Source: Platycnemis pennipes
Taxonomy: Eukaryota; Arthropoda; Insecta; Odonata; Platycnemididae
Length of the DNA stretch: 64,000 nucleotides
Direction: 5' to 3'
Assembly: GCA_933228895.1 (NCBI GenBank)
Contig: OW121853.1
Location: forward strand, 123,524,133-123,588,132
The translations under genes and the position numbers were made by a program. Below, one piece after another: positions 11,747 through 21,812 of this stretch; the stretch's first letter is position 1; every line of letters starts with the position of its first letter. Under the pieces are notes generated by a model. It was not told the DNA's origin and made no database searches. It was given only the letters and a program-made list of their open reading frames with translations.

Positions 11747-11840
11747 TGATATTTGTTACCTGAAGATGCTGTAAAAAGCAAAACCTGGTCGTAATAAACC
11801 ATATCACCTCGGAAGTTGCTCATTTTTCAAGTGCAGTTAG
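11747..11840 (+). ncRNA. Hammerhead-ribozyme-like motif, right arm
   Basis: Plus-strand partner of the motif at 11474-11573, about 170 bp away and facing away from it. Stem I pairs TGATAT..GTTAC (11747-11759) with GTAAT....ATATCA (11791-11806). The core is CTGAAGA at 11760-11766, consistent with CUGANGA. Stem II is GCT/AGC. The following AAAA has A instead of the conserved G12. A two-pair stem III with loop CTG leads to GTC at 11788-11790. Two independent copies keep the same fold with different mutations, which supports descent from a real ribozyme; the G12 change argues against present activity here. Confidence 0.6.
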
Positions 11841-11906
11841 ATTGAGTCCGGCGAAAGATGGCTCATGTTGAGGATGATTTAGAGGGAAAAGAGGATAAGA
11901 GACATG

Positions 11907-12615
11907 TACATCTACACGATACCCTGCAAGCCACCGCGAGGGTGTGTGGCCAGGGGTGAAGATCACCAAGCATGCTGGTGAATTCTTCCCTGACCCGGTG
12001 GAGAACCCGTGAAGACTTCACCAGCATTATACGCCGGGAAAAAACAAGATCCTGCATCACCAAGCATGCAGTACCGCCATGCAAACAAGCAACTATAGGG
12101 ACTCATACGACTATATTGTTAGTATATATAGTATTTAAGGGATTAATACATGCATCATGCACTACAGACTACTCTAAAATATTTCCCCTACCTATCTCTT
12201 TGCTATGCTGCCTATTCTGTTCTCTTATAGTACGGGGGAAAATGCCATTTTGAACCCATCAGTACGACAATCTATCTCTCAAATATTTTTGTCTGGTCGA
12301 ATCTCGCATAATACGCTGGTGTTTTTAATATGTTCCTAACATCTTCAGTAAAGTTATCCGATTGAAATTTCTCTAATAGATATAATCTGTACTTTATCCT
12401 ACGCTCTGATAATGATTCCCACCCTAATTCTTGTATTAATTCTGAAACGCTATACACTAATTCACTACACTACTCAACCTATCGTAACACCTTTTAACGA
12501 ACCTAGGTGCTCTTACGCTGCACACAGTCTAGTTCTCTGATCAAGCGTAATTAATTCGGATCCCATACACTGGCTGCATACTCAAGGTGGGACCTAACTA
12601 GTGAAAAGTAACATA
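11907..12615 (-). mobile_element. LINE-B 3' half carrying an 80-nt insertion
   Basis: Inverted tail and UTR at the left end, then reverse-strand codons including RFDQTKIFER, YSVSELIQELGWESLSERRI and SVWDPN. An 80-nt foreign segment (11976-12055) interrupts the UTR and is flanked by a perfect 14-bp duplication. The 5' breakpoint is at about 12615, where unrelated sequence begins. Confidence 0.85.
11962..12069. mobile_element. 80-nt insertion with 14-bp target duplication
   Basis: ATCACCAAGCATGC is present at 11962-11975 and again at 12056-12069, and occurs only once at this place in the other LINE-B copies. The intervening 80 nt is therefore an insertion. It holds a strong hairpin, TGGTGAATTCTTC pairing with GAAGACTTCACCA with one mismatch, followed by CGCCGGGAAAAAAC. 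The duplication length is typical of retrotransposition. The inserted sequence may be a minimal fragment of a retroelement terminus, possibly Penelope-like, but this is inference. Confidence 0.7.
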
Positions 12616-13336
12616 GCTTCATGAAGAGACATGGCATCGGAGAGATGTGTAGCAAGGAAGTGAAAGAGTGATTTTTCTGACCCCAGCTATATGGGCGAAG
12701 CGAACTATGCAGGACTCGAAAGGGGAGGAGGGCGAAGGGTCACGCCCGTCCCGCCAGGAAGGACTTCTCCTCTCAGAGGGGGCGCTGTTTATGCACCAGA
12801 GGCACGCGGGCGTGCACATGCAAATCACTTACTTGGACGACCGCGTGCTCTATGTGGACCATCCGCAACAAAGAGAGAGAGATAGTCGAGAGTCGAGGGA
12901 GTGAAGCTTGCTCGAAGCGAACACACTCACGGATTTGAATTTCAAACCGTCTCGCAGGGAAGGAGACGAAGCGCATGGGTCGAAAGGATATAAATAAAAT
13001 CTACTGTTATTTTCTCCGTGTCTTCCTCGGGATTTGTGATTGGTGAGTTTCGATGGACATAAAAAAGCATTAGAGTGCAGAAAAAGCATTTGTCCCGTTT
13101 TTCCCGGGACAGTCCCATTTTTTATACAAATGACCCTAGATAATTTCAAAATTCCCGCTTTTTCTAAGCATTCTTCTGAAAATATTTATTTATTTATGGC
13201 TTTCATCCCGTTTTTAGTACCAACGTCTCCCACAATGTTGATGATAACAATCAATCATTTCACAAATAATGCATAGTAACTACTCATTATTTATAGTAGT
13301 GATAACGGTGTTATTTTTTCCTATGCTTCTATTACC
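12616..13336. other. Unassigned sequence
   Basis: GC-rich with overlapping short frames on both strands at 12619-13149, none with a domain. No gene supported. Confidence 0.45.
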
Positions 13337-14129
13337 AGATTCTATATCCAGAAAATATCTAACGTAGAATCCATTAAATACTTAGGCGTCATCATCACTG
13401 AATACATGTCATGGAGGAAATATATCAGAGAAATAACTAGTGTAGCAAATCGTAGATTAGGATTCGTAAAAAGGGTTCTAGGCAAATGCGATGAGAGAGT
13501 ACGAGAAAGAAGCTATTTTACACTTGTCAGGCCTCAGAACATGCCGCTAGTATATGGGATCCGTACGAGGAAGGTATGATAAAGAAATTAGAGCGTGTGC
13601 AAAGGAGATCCGCTGCATTTGTTAAAGGTCGTTATGATAGTGTTACGAGTAGAATAGAAGAACTAGGATGGAATTACGATCAGAACGCAGGTTAAAATTT
13701 AGGTTAAATCTTTTAAGTAAATTCGGTACCGATTTTTTCACAGATGACCTTAGATATACATTAAGAACCCCTGCGCATTATGCTAGGTTTGATCAGAATA
13801 ACAAGATTATAGAGATAGATTGTCGTACCAATAGATTTAAAATGACATTTTCCCCGCATACCATAAGAGAGAACGATAGACAGCGTAGCAATGGGATAGG
13901 TAGGTGAAATACAGTCAGAGTAGTTTGTAGTGCATGATGCATGTGTTAAAAACCAATAATCCTTTTCTTATTATGTAGATACTAACCATCTAGCTACATG
14001 TGACCATATTATCTAGCATGTCTCCATTATATATCCTTGTTGCACGTCAATAATGCATGTTTGGTGATCTTCACCCGCTGCCACACACCCTCATGGTGGC
14101 TCGCAAGGTGTTACCTATATATAGATGTA
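13337..14129 (+). mobile_element. LINE-C 3' half (longest LINE-C copy)
   Basis: Begins at codons for VESIKYLGVIITEYMSW and passes through RLGFVKRVLGKCDERVRE and ERVQRRSAAFVKGRYDS. It ends in an open stretch with LLSKFGTDFFTDDLRYTLRT and FKMTFSPHTIRENDRQRS. LINE-C is distinguishable from A and B by LSKFGTDFFTDD and by its UTR with GTTGCACGTCAATAATGCAT. Indels in the middle break the frame. The tail TATATATAGATGTA is degenerate. Confidence 0.85.
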
Positions 14130-14514
14130 TTACAGTGTTGATTTTCTTAGTTTTTATATCGCCTCGTTTCTTTAAAATTTCTCAGGTTTTTAAAGTATAT
14201 AAATGTCATATTGTCCTAGTTTTCGAGTAAAATAGTATGGGGACCGTAATCTAAGTGAACATGACATGAGTAGCAATTTTCATCTTTCATCTCCGCATAC
14301 TTCTCTACTCTACTATGAACGTCCTGCCTCTCAACAATGCGTCCAAACTGCCGTTCACTTCACGTTCGTACCCGCTTCGCACACATCTCAGAAGGTGTAA
14401 GGATGGGAATGGAAAGGAAAGGAAGAAGGGTTGAGAGAAACCCGGCGTCGTCATTTCCCTGTTCTTAACGAAAGGGCGCCAAGGGGACCACGGCTGTTGT
14501 TCCCTCTGATGGAC
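14130..14514. other. Unassigned sequence
   Basis: AT-rich at the left and more mixed at the right. No supported feature. Confidence 0.45.
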
Positions 14515-15021
14515 AAATGGTGTCGTTTACTATATTTTTATATTGCCGAATATGATAGTTTGTAAAATAAAAAGACCCTGTCACTTATTTCTCGAGTTAT
14601 AAGCTGAGGTTTTTAACCCTTTCGGAAAAGTGGGCGTGGTGCAACCTCTGACGTATATCGACTTCGTCCAATCACAACTGAGCCCGCGAAGCTACTTTCC
14701 CTTATCGCAAAGGATGGGGACATAGCTGGCTCTCCCAATGGGAGCGATTGCGACAGGATCTGTGCTAGCAGACCTTCCGAGAATCCCCTTCCACTCCCTT
14801 CCCTTCCCATAAGAGCAGTCAAGGACGTGAGGAAAATGACGTCAATGTTATCACAGCAGGTTTTTCGGTGGGCGTCACCTTTTGCTCATTTTAATTTTTG
14901 ATTTATGAGTGATTAGTTGTGGTTAGAAGATTAATTTTGTTCACTAAAATTCTTTTTTCGTTTCCATCTAACAATTTCGTGCACAAAATTGCGATTTCGG
15001 TTCCGAGTAAACGCCCCCATT
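14515..15021 (+). mobile_element. MITE-1 copy 2
   Basis: The left end AAATGGTGTCGTTTAC is slightly diverged and the right end GAGTAAACGCCCCCATT is intact. The body matches the family: TTTGTAAAATAAAAAGACCC near the left, CCCTTTCGGAAAAGTGGGCG in the middle, and CGTTTCCATCTAAC near the right. Non-coding. Confidence 0.85.
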
Positions 15022-15070
15022 ACTGAACCTGCAACGCTCTCCATACGGCATCAGAATTCCTAAAAAATAT

Positions 15071-15126
15071 CTCCCGGGAATGGAACCCGGCCTATTATGG
15101 CGCCAATCTAGCAGAACCCAACCTAC
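15071..15126 (-). repeat. tRNA-like SINE candidate
   Basis: The minus strand carries GGGTTCCATTCCC, a B-box-like and T-arm-like sequence in a CCGGG/CCCGG stem. A possible A-box region GGTTGGGTTCTGCTAG lies about 35 nt upstream. It is followed by a T-rich tract on that strand. It abuts the end of MITE-1 copy 2. It may be a tRNA-derived SINE head; only the promoter-like boxes support it. Confidence 0.35.
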
Positions 15127-15644
15127 CGGTCACTTCCCGCTTTGGCCCGCAGAATTATTAACACCTACATTAGAAAAAAATATTATTCCCATGGCCAAGA
15201 CTACCCATATTTTATTATATCGGCTAAGGGCGCTCGGGCTGGTAAGAAGGTTATATTTCTACCATGGCCCACCGACAGATGTTCGCTCTAAGGTAACGAT
15301 TGAGGACTAAAGGGCAAAAATTTAAATTCTATCCTCGTATTAAGACACGTAAAAGTTGACCATTAAGGGCTGGACCTCTACCGACAAAGCTGGCATGATT
15401 CTTCCGAAAACAATACAGATAAAAGCAAATACCATATCGAAGGAATATAGACACTGCAAAAATAGTTATCGCATAGTTATGCCATTTTCAGTGATATTGT
15501 TCTAGTGAGTAGGATCAGTCTGTTTCGACTGATTCACCCGAATTAACCACTTTTAGAATGTTAAATAATAGTGTACATATATCATACAATATGATAACAG
15601 AAAATATATAGGCAACATACATTTTAGGAATAAGTTTTTGCGTT
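15127..15644. other. Unassigned sequence
   Basis: No supported feature. The 76-codon frame at 15080-15310 (+) starts within the tRNA-like segment and has no domain. Confidence 0.45.
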
Positions 15645-16470
15645 TTAATGTAGTCACTGAAGATAAAATGGATCGAACGAGTGACAAATGAAGAAGTCCT
15701 ATAAAGATTGGGAGAAAAGAGAAGTCTGCTAAAAACCCTAAAAAGAAGAGAGGACAATTTGATCGGCCGTATCTGAAGACATAATAGTCTGATGACGACA
15801 ATCGTCGACGGATAAGTGAATGGGAAGAATGGAAGAGGCAGACTTTATGAGATATATGTAACACGTCGAGAATGGTGGAAAAGAGAAATTAAGTTAAAAT
15901 GACCAGTCTATTAAATGAATTAAATTGGGAATCATTGTCAGATCGGAGGTTGAAATTTAGACTTAATCTCTTAAACAAATTCAAGACCATATTTTCAGTG
16001 ATGATTTTAAAAATATTTTGCGAACTCCAACTTACTATGGTAGACTGGACCATAATCACAAAATTAGAGAAATTGATTGCCGAACTGACAGATTCAAAAT
16101 GTCCTTTTTTCCTCGTACAATTAGGGATATGAATAACGGTAAATATATCAAATACGAGTGTAGCAATGGATAACATTGGTAGCTGAATGTTGGTATGAGC
16201 ACTTGAAGGTAACCCAATTAACAGCATGTTTTTGCACGATTGCTTTACTCTTTTTATCTTTTTTTTAAATAGCGAAATTCAGACTAGTGTATTATTCTTA
16301 TTCCTTTCTAATGCATGTTTGGTGAGAATTCACCCCCTGCCACACACCTTTATGGTAGCTTGCAGGGGATTATGTAGATGTAGATGAAGAGGTTGGCCGC
16401 TAGAAGAATCGAGTGGAGGGCTGCGTCAAACCAATTCTGGGATCGTTGACCGATTATGATGAAGAATTTA
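15645..16470 (+). mobile_element. LINE-R 3' end interrupted by LINE-A
   Basis: Left part 15645-15901 encodes IKWIERVTNEEVL, GEKRSLLKTLKRREDNL and TTIVDG, with in-frame stops. The right part resumes at 16387 with KRLAARRIEWRAASNQ and the GATCGTTGACCGATTATGATGA end. Placed together they follow the order of the uninterrupted copies at 46.5 and 54.8 kb. A LINE-A copy occupies 15902-16386, so LINE-R was here first. Confidence 0.8.
15902..16386 (+). mobile_element. LINE-A 3' fragment nested in LINE-R
   Basis: Starts at TSLLNELNWESLSDRRLK and keeps an open frame to about 16018. A frame shift follows, but the codons for YGRLDHNHKIREIDCRTDRF and MSFFPRTIRDMN are still readable. It ends with the UTR block and ATGTAGATGTAGATG. 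It is inserted between the LINE-R codons that precede KRLA, so it is a later insertion. Confidence 0.85.
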
Positions 16471-17939
16471 ATCACATCATTAATGTATAAGGGAAAATTG
16501 GGTGAACAAAACCTGACATCCAAGAAAGGATGTGTAATTAACAGATGATTTGCAATGGTGCATTGATAACAGTTTATAAGGATTTTTCCAACATTTAGCA
16601 AATCATTGAACAAAATTTAACTAAACCATTCACTTTAAAGAATAGGATGTTTAAACAACGAATATTCCAGGCAGTAAACGAGAAAAATACGAACGAGAAG
16701 GTCCGATTATCGTATCGAAACCAAATCAGCTGCGGGAAACGCGGAATATTGAATGACAGCCAGGAGATGGATCGCGCCAACTTGAACGGAACATTGAAAG
16801 CAGGAGAAAGAGTACGCCGATCACATTGTTTCTCCGGCTTCCGCCAGGTGGCAGCGGCGAAAGCACAGCTGATCATCAACCTACGAGGAAATCGTAATCG
16901 TTACGCGAAGAGCGACTCCCGTCGCCGCCGCACCAAGTGAGAAACCGCCAAGAGGGTGGCGCCTCTCGAGAAAGCGGCGATGCGACATGAGACAGAACTA
17001 CGTGCGCAGGCCAACGCAAAGAAGAGGCGGGAAAATCAGTTAAGCAAGCCGCACGAATATTTTTTGACTTTTGTTTTTTATACAAAAATGGTAAGTTCTT
17101 AGAATACAATATCCGTAGTGTAGGAAAGGATAGCTTTTTTAATTTCTGGTGAATCCGTCGACCAAGCAGAAATTGTTAAAATTGAGAAAAAATTATCACA
17201 CTTCAACTAGGCATTTTCAGCAAAAATCGAGTTTTATATTCGCTCGATACGCGTTCACTTGTTTTTTTCAGACGTTCTAACACATTTTCTGAATGCTTAT
17301 ATACTTCTTAAGAGCCAGTCAAATCGTCAAAAACTTTAAAAAGGCTTATTCCGCAACAATCGAGTTTCATACTCGCTCTTGAAGCGTTCAGATTTTCTTT
17401 AAAGATTTTCAATCATACTTTCATGAAGACTTCCAGTGAATACATTTATTTGTTTTTATTATTTTTACTGGTATCTACTATGCATTAAAAATACACTATA
17501 TTATTATCTGATTTTGTCATAAAGCGGAAAAAATCTTTATGTTAGCGACAATACTCAATTCAAAAAAATTAAAACCCCAAGAAAGAGTTTAGTCTCTACC
17601 GAACACTGTAAAAGGACGGCTTTCCCATTTGCAATAAACGTATGGTATTTTCAGATCGCATAGGAAATTTACCCTCATCACTTGAAATTAGCTGTCCAAT
17701 GATAAATCAAAGAGAAATTTATTAAATGAGGTGAGCATCAGAATCAAATTTGGATTTTCGTTCCCTCTTTCTTACATGTCATTCAGTTTTCATCTGACAT
17801 TTAGTTCAGGGTGAAAATTATTTCATAAATTCATACACGTTTGTTGCAGCGCTTTGCTTAAATATAAAATACGATCCTATCGGTGAAATTTAAAGAATTA
17901 TAATAATAAAAGTATATTTATATCATCCATCATCATAGG
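16471..17939. other. Unassigned sequence
   Basis: A 97-codon basic frame at 16647-16940 (+) has a low-complexity SRRRR end and no recognisable domain. The remainder, 17100-17939, is AT-rich without assigned repeats. No gene supported. Confidence 0.45.
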
Positions 17940-18094
17940 TCATCAATCCTTGCACAGCCTTGTCTCACTCCTTTATTCTTGCTTCTTCACAGCTGGATCC
18001 AGATTTAATCATAGCTACTTGGTTTTTATACAGACTGTGGATAATTCTTCGGTCATTGTATGACACTCCAATTCCTTTAAGAAATCCAAGCATT

Positions 18095-18689
18095 AAATAC
18101 CAATCCACGTTGTCAAAAGCCTTCTCTAAATCTACCAATGCATTGAAGGTTTGTTCTTCTCCATTCTCTTCTCTATGAGCAGCCTAAGGGCCAATATTGC
18201 TTCTCTGGTTCCCTTACTTTTGCTGAATCCGAATTGATCTTCATCCAGGAACTCCTCAGCTTTCCGTTCTATTCTTCTCTAGATGATCCTTGTCAATATC
18301 TTAAATGCATGTGTCGTCAGGCTTATAGTCCTAAAATTTTCGCATTTCTCAGCTCTCTTCTTTTTAGGAATAGGAATGATGATGTTTTTCTTCAAGTCCA
18401 TGGGTATTTCTCCTGTGGAGTGCATGTCACAGATGGTTTTATACAGATGGGTTAATGTCTTCTCTCCTGCATTTTTAATCAGTTCTGCAGGAATATCATC
18501 AATTCCAGAAGCCTTATTCATGCGAAAGTCCCTTACTGCAGCGTCAAATTCCGATCTTAATATTGATGCTCCCATATCATCCACTTCGACTTCTATTTCC
18601 TCTTCGATTACTTTTGTGCTGAGTTTGTTTCCGTTGTACATACAACTCTTCCAGATATTCCTTCCATCTTTGTCTTCATTTCCAATCAA
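18095..18689 (-). pseudogene. LINE-R reverse transcriptase fragment
   Basis: An open frame of 136 codons at 18279-18689 covers the RT N-terminal fingers. KASGIDDIPAELIK is the usual K-S-G-D-I-P box, followed by IIIPIPKKKRAEKCENFRTI in place of the usual NYRPI-type box. A stop follows ILTRII. In the same or a shifted frame, EDQFGFSKSKGTREAILALR and DLEKAFDNVDW can still be read down to about 18095. The enzyme would copy the element RNA at the nicked target. It is truncated and broken, so not functional. Confidence 0.8.
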
Positions 18690-18738
18690 AATTTCTCCAT
18701 TCTTGTCCCTTATGGCAATGCGTCTTACGCTCCGTTCC

Positions 18739-19478
18739 TTAAGGAGGTTGGCTCGCGACTGCGTCAGTCAAGTTGTCTGAGGAATCTTATTAATTTAAGT
18801 ACGAGTATATGCCTGCTAAGTGATCCATACTTCACAAAGAAAATTACCTAAGCTATTGAAAGTCATAAGTATCACAAGAAATACGATGTAAAGTCGAAGG
18901 ATTTCTTTTTTATGATAATTTTAATGAGCTCGACTATGGAGTCAATTCAGCATTTACTTTAAAGAAATAAATTCATGTACTCAATGAATTTACTAAGGTA
19001 TAACACCAGAATATTACTATCAACGTTATGTTATAATATTTCTTGAAATATTCGTTAATATCTCATTAGTGGTGATATTATTCATACGCCAACCATTTTG
19101 GCAACAGCGACCGCAGCGCCACTAGAAGTCAACTAACGTATTTCGTCTGCTATAAGCGCATAAATTGGTGGATTTAGCGAAAAATACGGTGGGTTGATGC
19201 CTTTATTTTCGTGTCATTTTATTTCTTGTGAAATTACTCATAAAATATCAATTTTTTGCAAAAATGAATTGACACTATGGTATTTTTAAATGTTACATTC
19301 CCATGTGACGGCCATTCTCGCCGTTAATCCTATGTAATTTCAAATGCAATTTGTGCAAAAAGGAGTATGGGTTCGTAGAATTATCTTTACTTTATTAGAT
19401 AGAGGAACTTACGTTCTATAAGGGCCGAAAATATATAAAAAATGACATGACTTTCACTTTTCGGACCAACCTCCTTAA
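18739..19478. mobile_element. TTAA-1 copy 1 (inserted in LINE-R)
   Basis: A non-coding element of 740 bp including flanks. TTAA at 18739-18742 and 19475-19478 is the target duplication. Its termini are GGAGGTTGG and CCAACCTCC, with weak extension of the inverted repeat. It lies inside the LINE-R coding sequence. TTAA target duplications are characteristic of piggyBac-type elements; no transposase frame is present, so it would be a non-autonomous derivative. A second full copy is at 43684-44424 in the opposite orientation. Confidence 0.85.
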
Positions 19479-19664
19479 AGTGGTTTCTCACTCCGATAGG
19501 CAGCTTCCACCTTTCGAAGTGCAAGGTTCTTTTGTGCATCTTCGCATAGGTTTTTCATCCACATTTCTCTAGCTTTCCTGGTTTTGCGATTTATTTCCTT
19601 CTTTAGTCCTTTGTACCAAAGCTGCCCTTCTTCAGTTTTCGCATTCTTGTGCTTACTTCTTTCT

Positions 19665-20098
19665 TCAATCATGTCTAAGACATATTCCGTGATACATGGC
19701 TTCTTCTTGGCAACTTTTCTTCTTCCTAGAGCTTCCTTCCTTTGCGGCCTCCTGTAGTCTACATTTAATATTTTCCCAACGCTCTTCCACCGATTTCTTA
19801 TTCAGGTCTACTCCTATGTTGTTTTCCATTGCTTTTTGAAATGCCTGCTGATGTTGAGCCTCCTTCAGTTTTACTACTTGCCATGTGTTCTTCACAGTCT
19901 TCTTCAAGTTCTTGAATTTTAGATGGCACATTATCATCACCAAATTATGGTCACTGTCGATGTCTGCCGCAGGGTAGCTTTTGCAATCCTTCACCTAGTT
20001 CCTAAATCTCTGCTTCACTAAAATGTAGTCTGTGTGAAACCTTCTTCTGTCTCCTGGCATTTTCCACGTATATCTTCTTCGGTTGTGGTTTTTAAAAA
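19665..20098 (-). pseudogene. LINE-R endonuclease C-terminal fragment
   Basis: The minus strand encodes YTWKMPGDRRRFHTDYILVK and, after an in-frame stop, KDCKSYPAADIDSDHNLVMI. The SDH triad and the preceding D.ILVK block are the last motifs of APE-like endonucleases, which nick the target for retrotransposition. The N-terminal catalytic motifs are absent because the copy is 5' truncated at about 20098. The downstream linker is lysine-rich (SSRKKKSCQEEA). Confidence 0.75.
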
Positions 20099-20460
20099 AT
20101 GTGTTGGCATGTTGGCATATTTATTGGACCGTTGAAAAAACACTGTGTTTTTCCAGCTATGTCAAAGGTGATATTATACACAAAAGGAAAACAAAACAAA
20201 GAAATACCAGACAAAAGAGTTAAATATTTAACAGCGTGCCTTCTATACATCCACTCACACTGTAATAACATTTTACTGAGAAATTTTTTTACCTTCAATT
20301 AAAAAATTTCAGATGAGGCAACATCTCAAGTTAACTAAGAATGTTACTAAAGAGTTCTAAGAAAGGATGGTAATGATATTATGTACCTATCCTTGGTAGC
20401 TATTGTAGTCAAATCACTGATTTAACTCTCGATTATCGAATTCTTCTCTCATATTCATAC
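20099..20460. other. Unassigned AT-rich sequence
   Basis: Flanks the truncated 5' end of LINE-R. Overlapping complementary frames of 67-68 codons at 20092-20302 have no domain. Confidence 0.45.
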
Positions 20461-20520
20461 GAGATCTCGAATATTGAATGCTTACTTGTATTCGAGTATT
20501 CCCGGGTAGTATTCCCACAT
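20461..20520 (+). repeat. Short dispersed repeat, copy 1
   Basis: GAGATCTCGAATATTGAAT ... GGTAGTATTCCCACAT is repeated in the same orientation at 38519-38580. The 38.5 kb copy ends with a sequence whose complement is TAGAGATGTGCGAATA, resembling hAT terminal inverted repeats. The family is tentative. Confidence 0.45.
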
Positions 20521-21082
20521 ACGAACACGTAAGTAAGGCAAAATTACAAGACTTATATACGGAGAGTGAGAGATATGGGAGAGAAAAGTGATTGTCGTGA
20601 CAAGATGGAATGAATAATCACTGGTTGTTTTGCAACGAAAAAATTCATCAATTCGGTTGTCAAGTTACCCTTCCTTTGCTATTTTTTTTAAAGGAAATCT
20701 TCGGTCGTTATAGCCCGTCACCTTCGCCGCAGATATCACGTGACTGGAGAAGAAGGAGAAGAAAGATGGTAGGCGCGCGCAACGTATGAGGGCACCTCTC
20801 CTGACCTCAAATCCGTAAATACGTGTCATCCTTGGGGGAGGGAGAGGGTAATAAATCCATCACCCCCTCTCCCCTGGGGCCTCCGCCGAGATTCGAATCG
20901 GGGGCGGGCGCGCGGAGTGCTTTGGGGAACGCATCCAACCCGCACGGCGAGAGATAAAAATGGGAGGAAGGGTCGGGGAAGACCCTCTTTACAGTTCAGA
21001 GGGCCTTTCAACGTTCTTCCTTCGGTAGCGACAACATCCCTGCCGTGCAAAAAGGCAGCGTCTTGGGAGGTTTTACGTTGAG
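20521..21082. other. Unassigned sequence
   Basis: GC-rich at 20810-21010 with a GATTCGAATC B-box-like word near 20890 but no further tRNA-like structure. The 113-codon frame at 20826-21167 (-) overlaps a LINE tail and is not credible. Confidence 0.45.
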
Positions 21083-21812
21083 ATCTACATCTACATAATA
21101 GGCTGCAAGCCACCTCAAAGGTGTGTGGCATGGTGTGAATTCTCACCAAACATGCACTACATATCATGCATTTAAAAGGATTAGTATTTATATAATGTTC
21201 TAAACTTCACTATTTAAAAAGATAAAAATGGCAAACTAAGCATGCAAAAACGTGCTGTTAGTTGGGTTACCTTCAAGTCCTTACACCAACAAGCAACTAC
21301 CTATGCTATGGATTGAATCACTCGTATTGGACATATTTACCGCCGTTCATATCCCTAATTGTACGAAGAAAAAAGGACATTTTGAATCTGTCAGTTCGGC
21401 AATCAATTTCTCTAATTTTGTAAAATCGGTCCAGTCTACCATAGTAAGTTGGGGTTCGCAAAATATTTTCAACGTCGTCACTGCAAATATTATCTTGGAA
21501 TTTATTTAGGAGATGAAGTCTAAATTTCAACCTCCGATCTGATAATGATTCCCATTTTAATTCATTCAATAGACTGGTTACGCTAATAAGGTTATCGTAC
21601 TGTCCCTTTACAAATCTTGCCAACATTCGCTGCAAACGTTTAAGTTCGTTATTTAGACCGATTTCTTAGGGATCCCATACACTGGCAGCATATTCCAAAT
21701 GAGGTCTAACAAGGGAAAAGTAGCTGATTTCTCATACATGTTCGTCGCATTTACCCAGTACTCTTTTGATGAACCCCAGTCTACGATTAGCTTGACCCAT
21801 TACTTCACGTAT
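21083..21812 (-). mobile_element. LINE-A 3' half
   Basis: On the plus strand it begins ATCTACATCTACATAATA and the inverted UTR. An open reverse frame at 21318-21635 includes RMLARFVKGQYDNLISVTSL, WESLSDRRLKFRLHLLNKF and FKMSFFLRTIRDMNGGKYVQ. Upstream codons AASVWDP and DEHV.EIS continue to 21812, where it is 5' truncated. Confidence 0.88.

Larger units (their letters stand above)
17940..20098 (-). mobile_element. LINE-R, most complete copy, split by TTAA-1
   Basis: Reading right to left on the minus strand: endonuclease C-terminal part (YTWKMPGDRRRFHTDYILVK, then DIDSDHNLVMI) at about 19915-20098; linker region with RWENIKCRLQEA and ERSKHKNAKTEEGQLWYKGL; the TTAA-1 insertion at 18739-19478; then RT fingers (KASGIDDIPAELIKNAG, NIIIPIPKKKRAEKCENFRT) and the first catalytic box DLEKAFDNVDW near 18095-18140. 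It stops near 17940, before the second aspartate pair of the RT. Frame shifts occur, so it is inactive. The EN plus RT order is that of an APE-type non-LTR retrotransposon; the exact clade is not determinable here. Confidence 0.85.
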
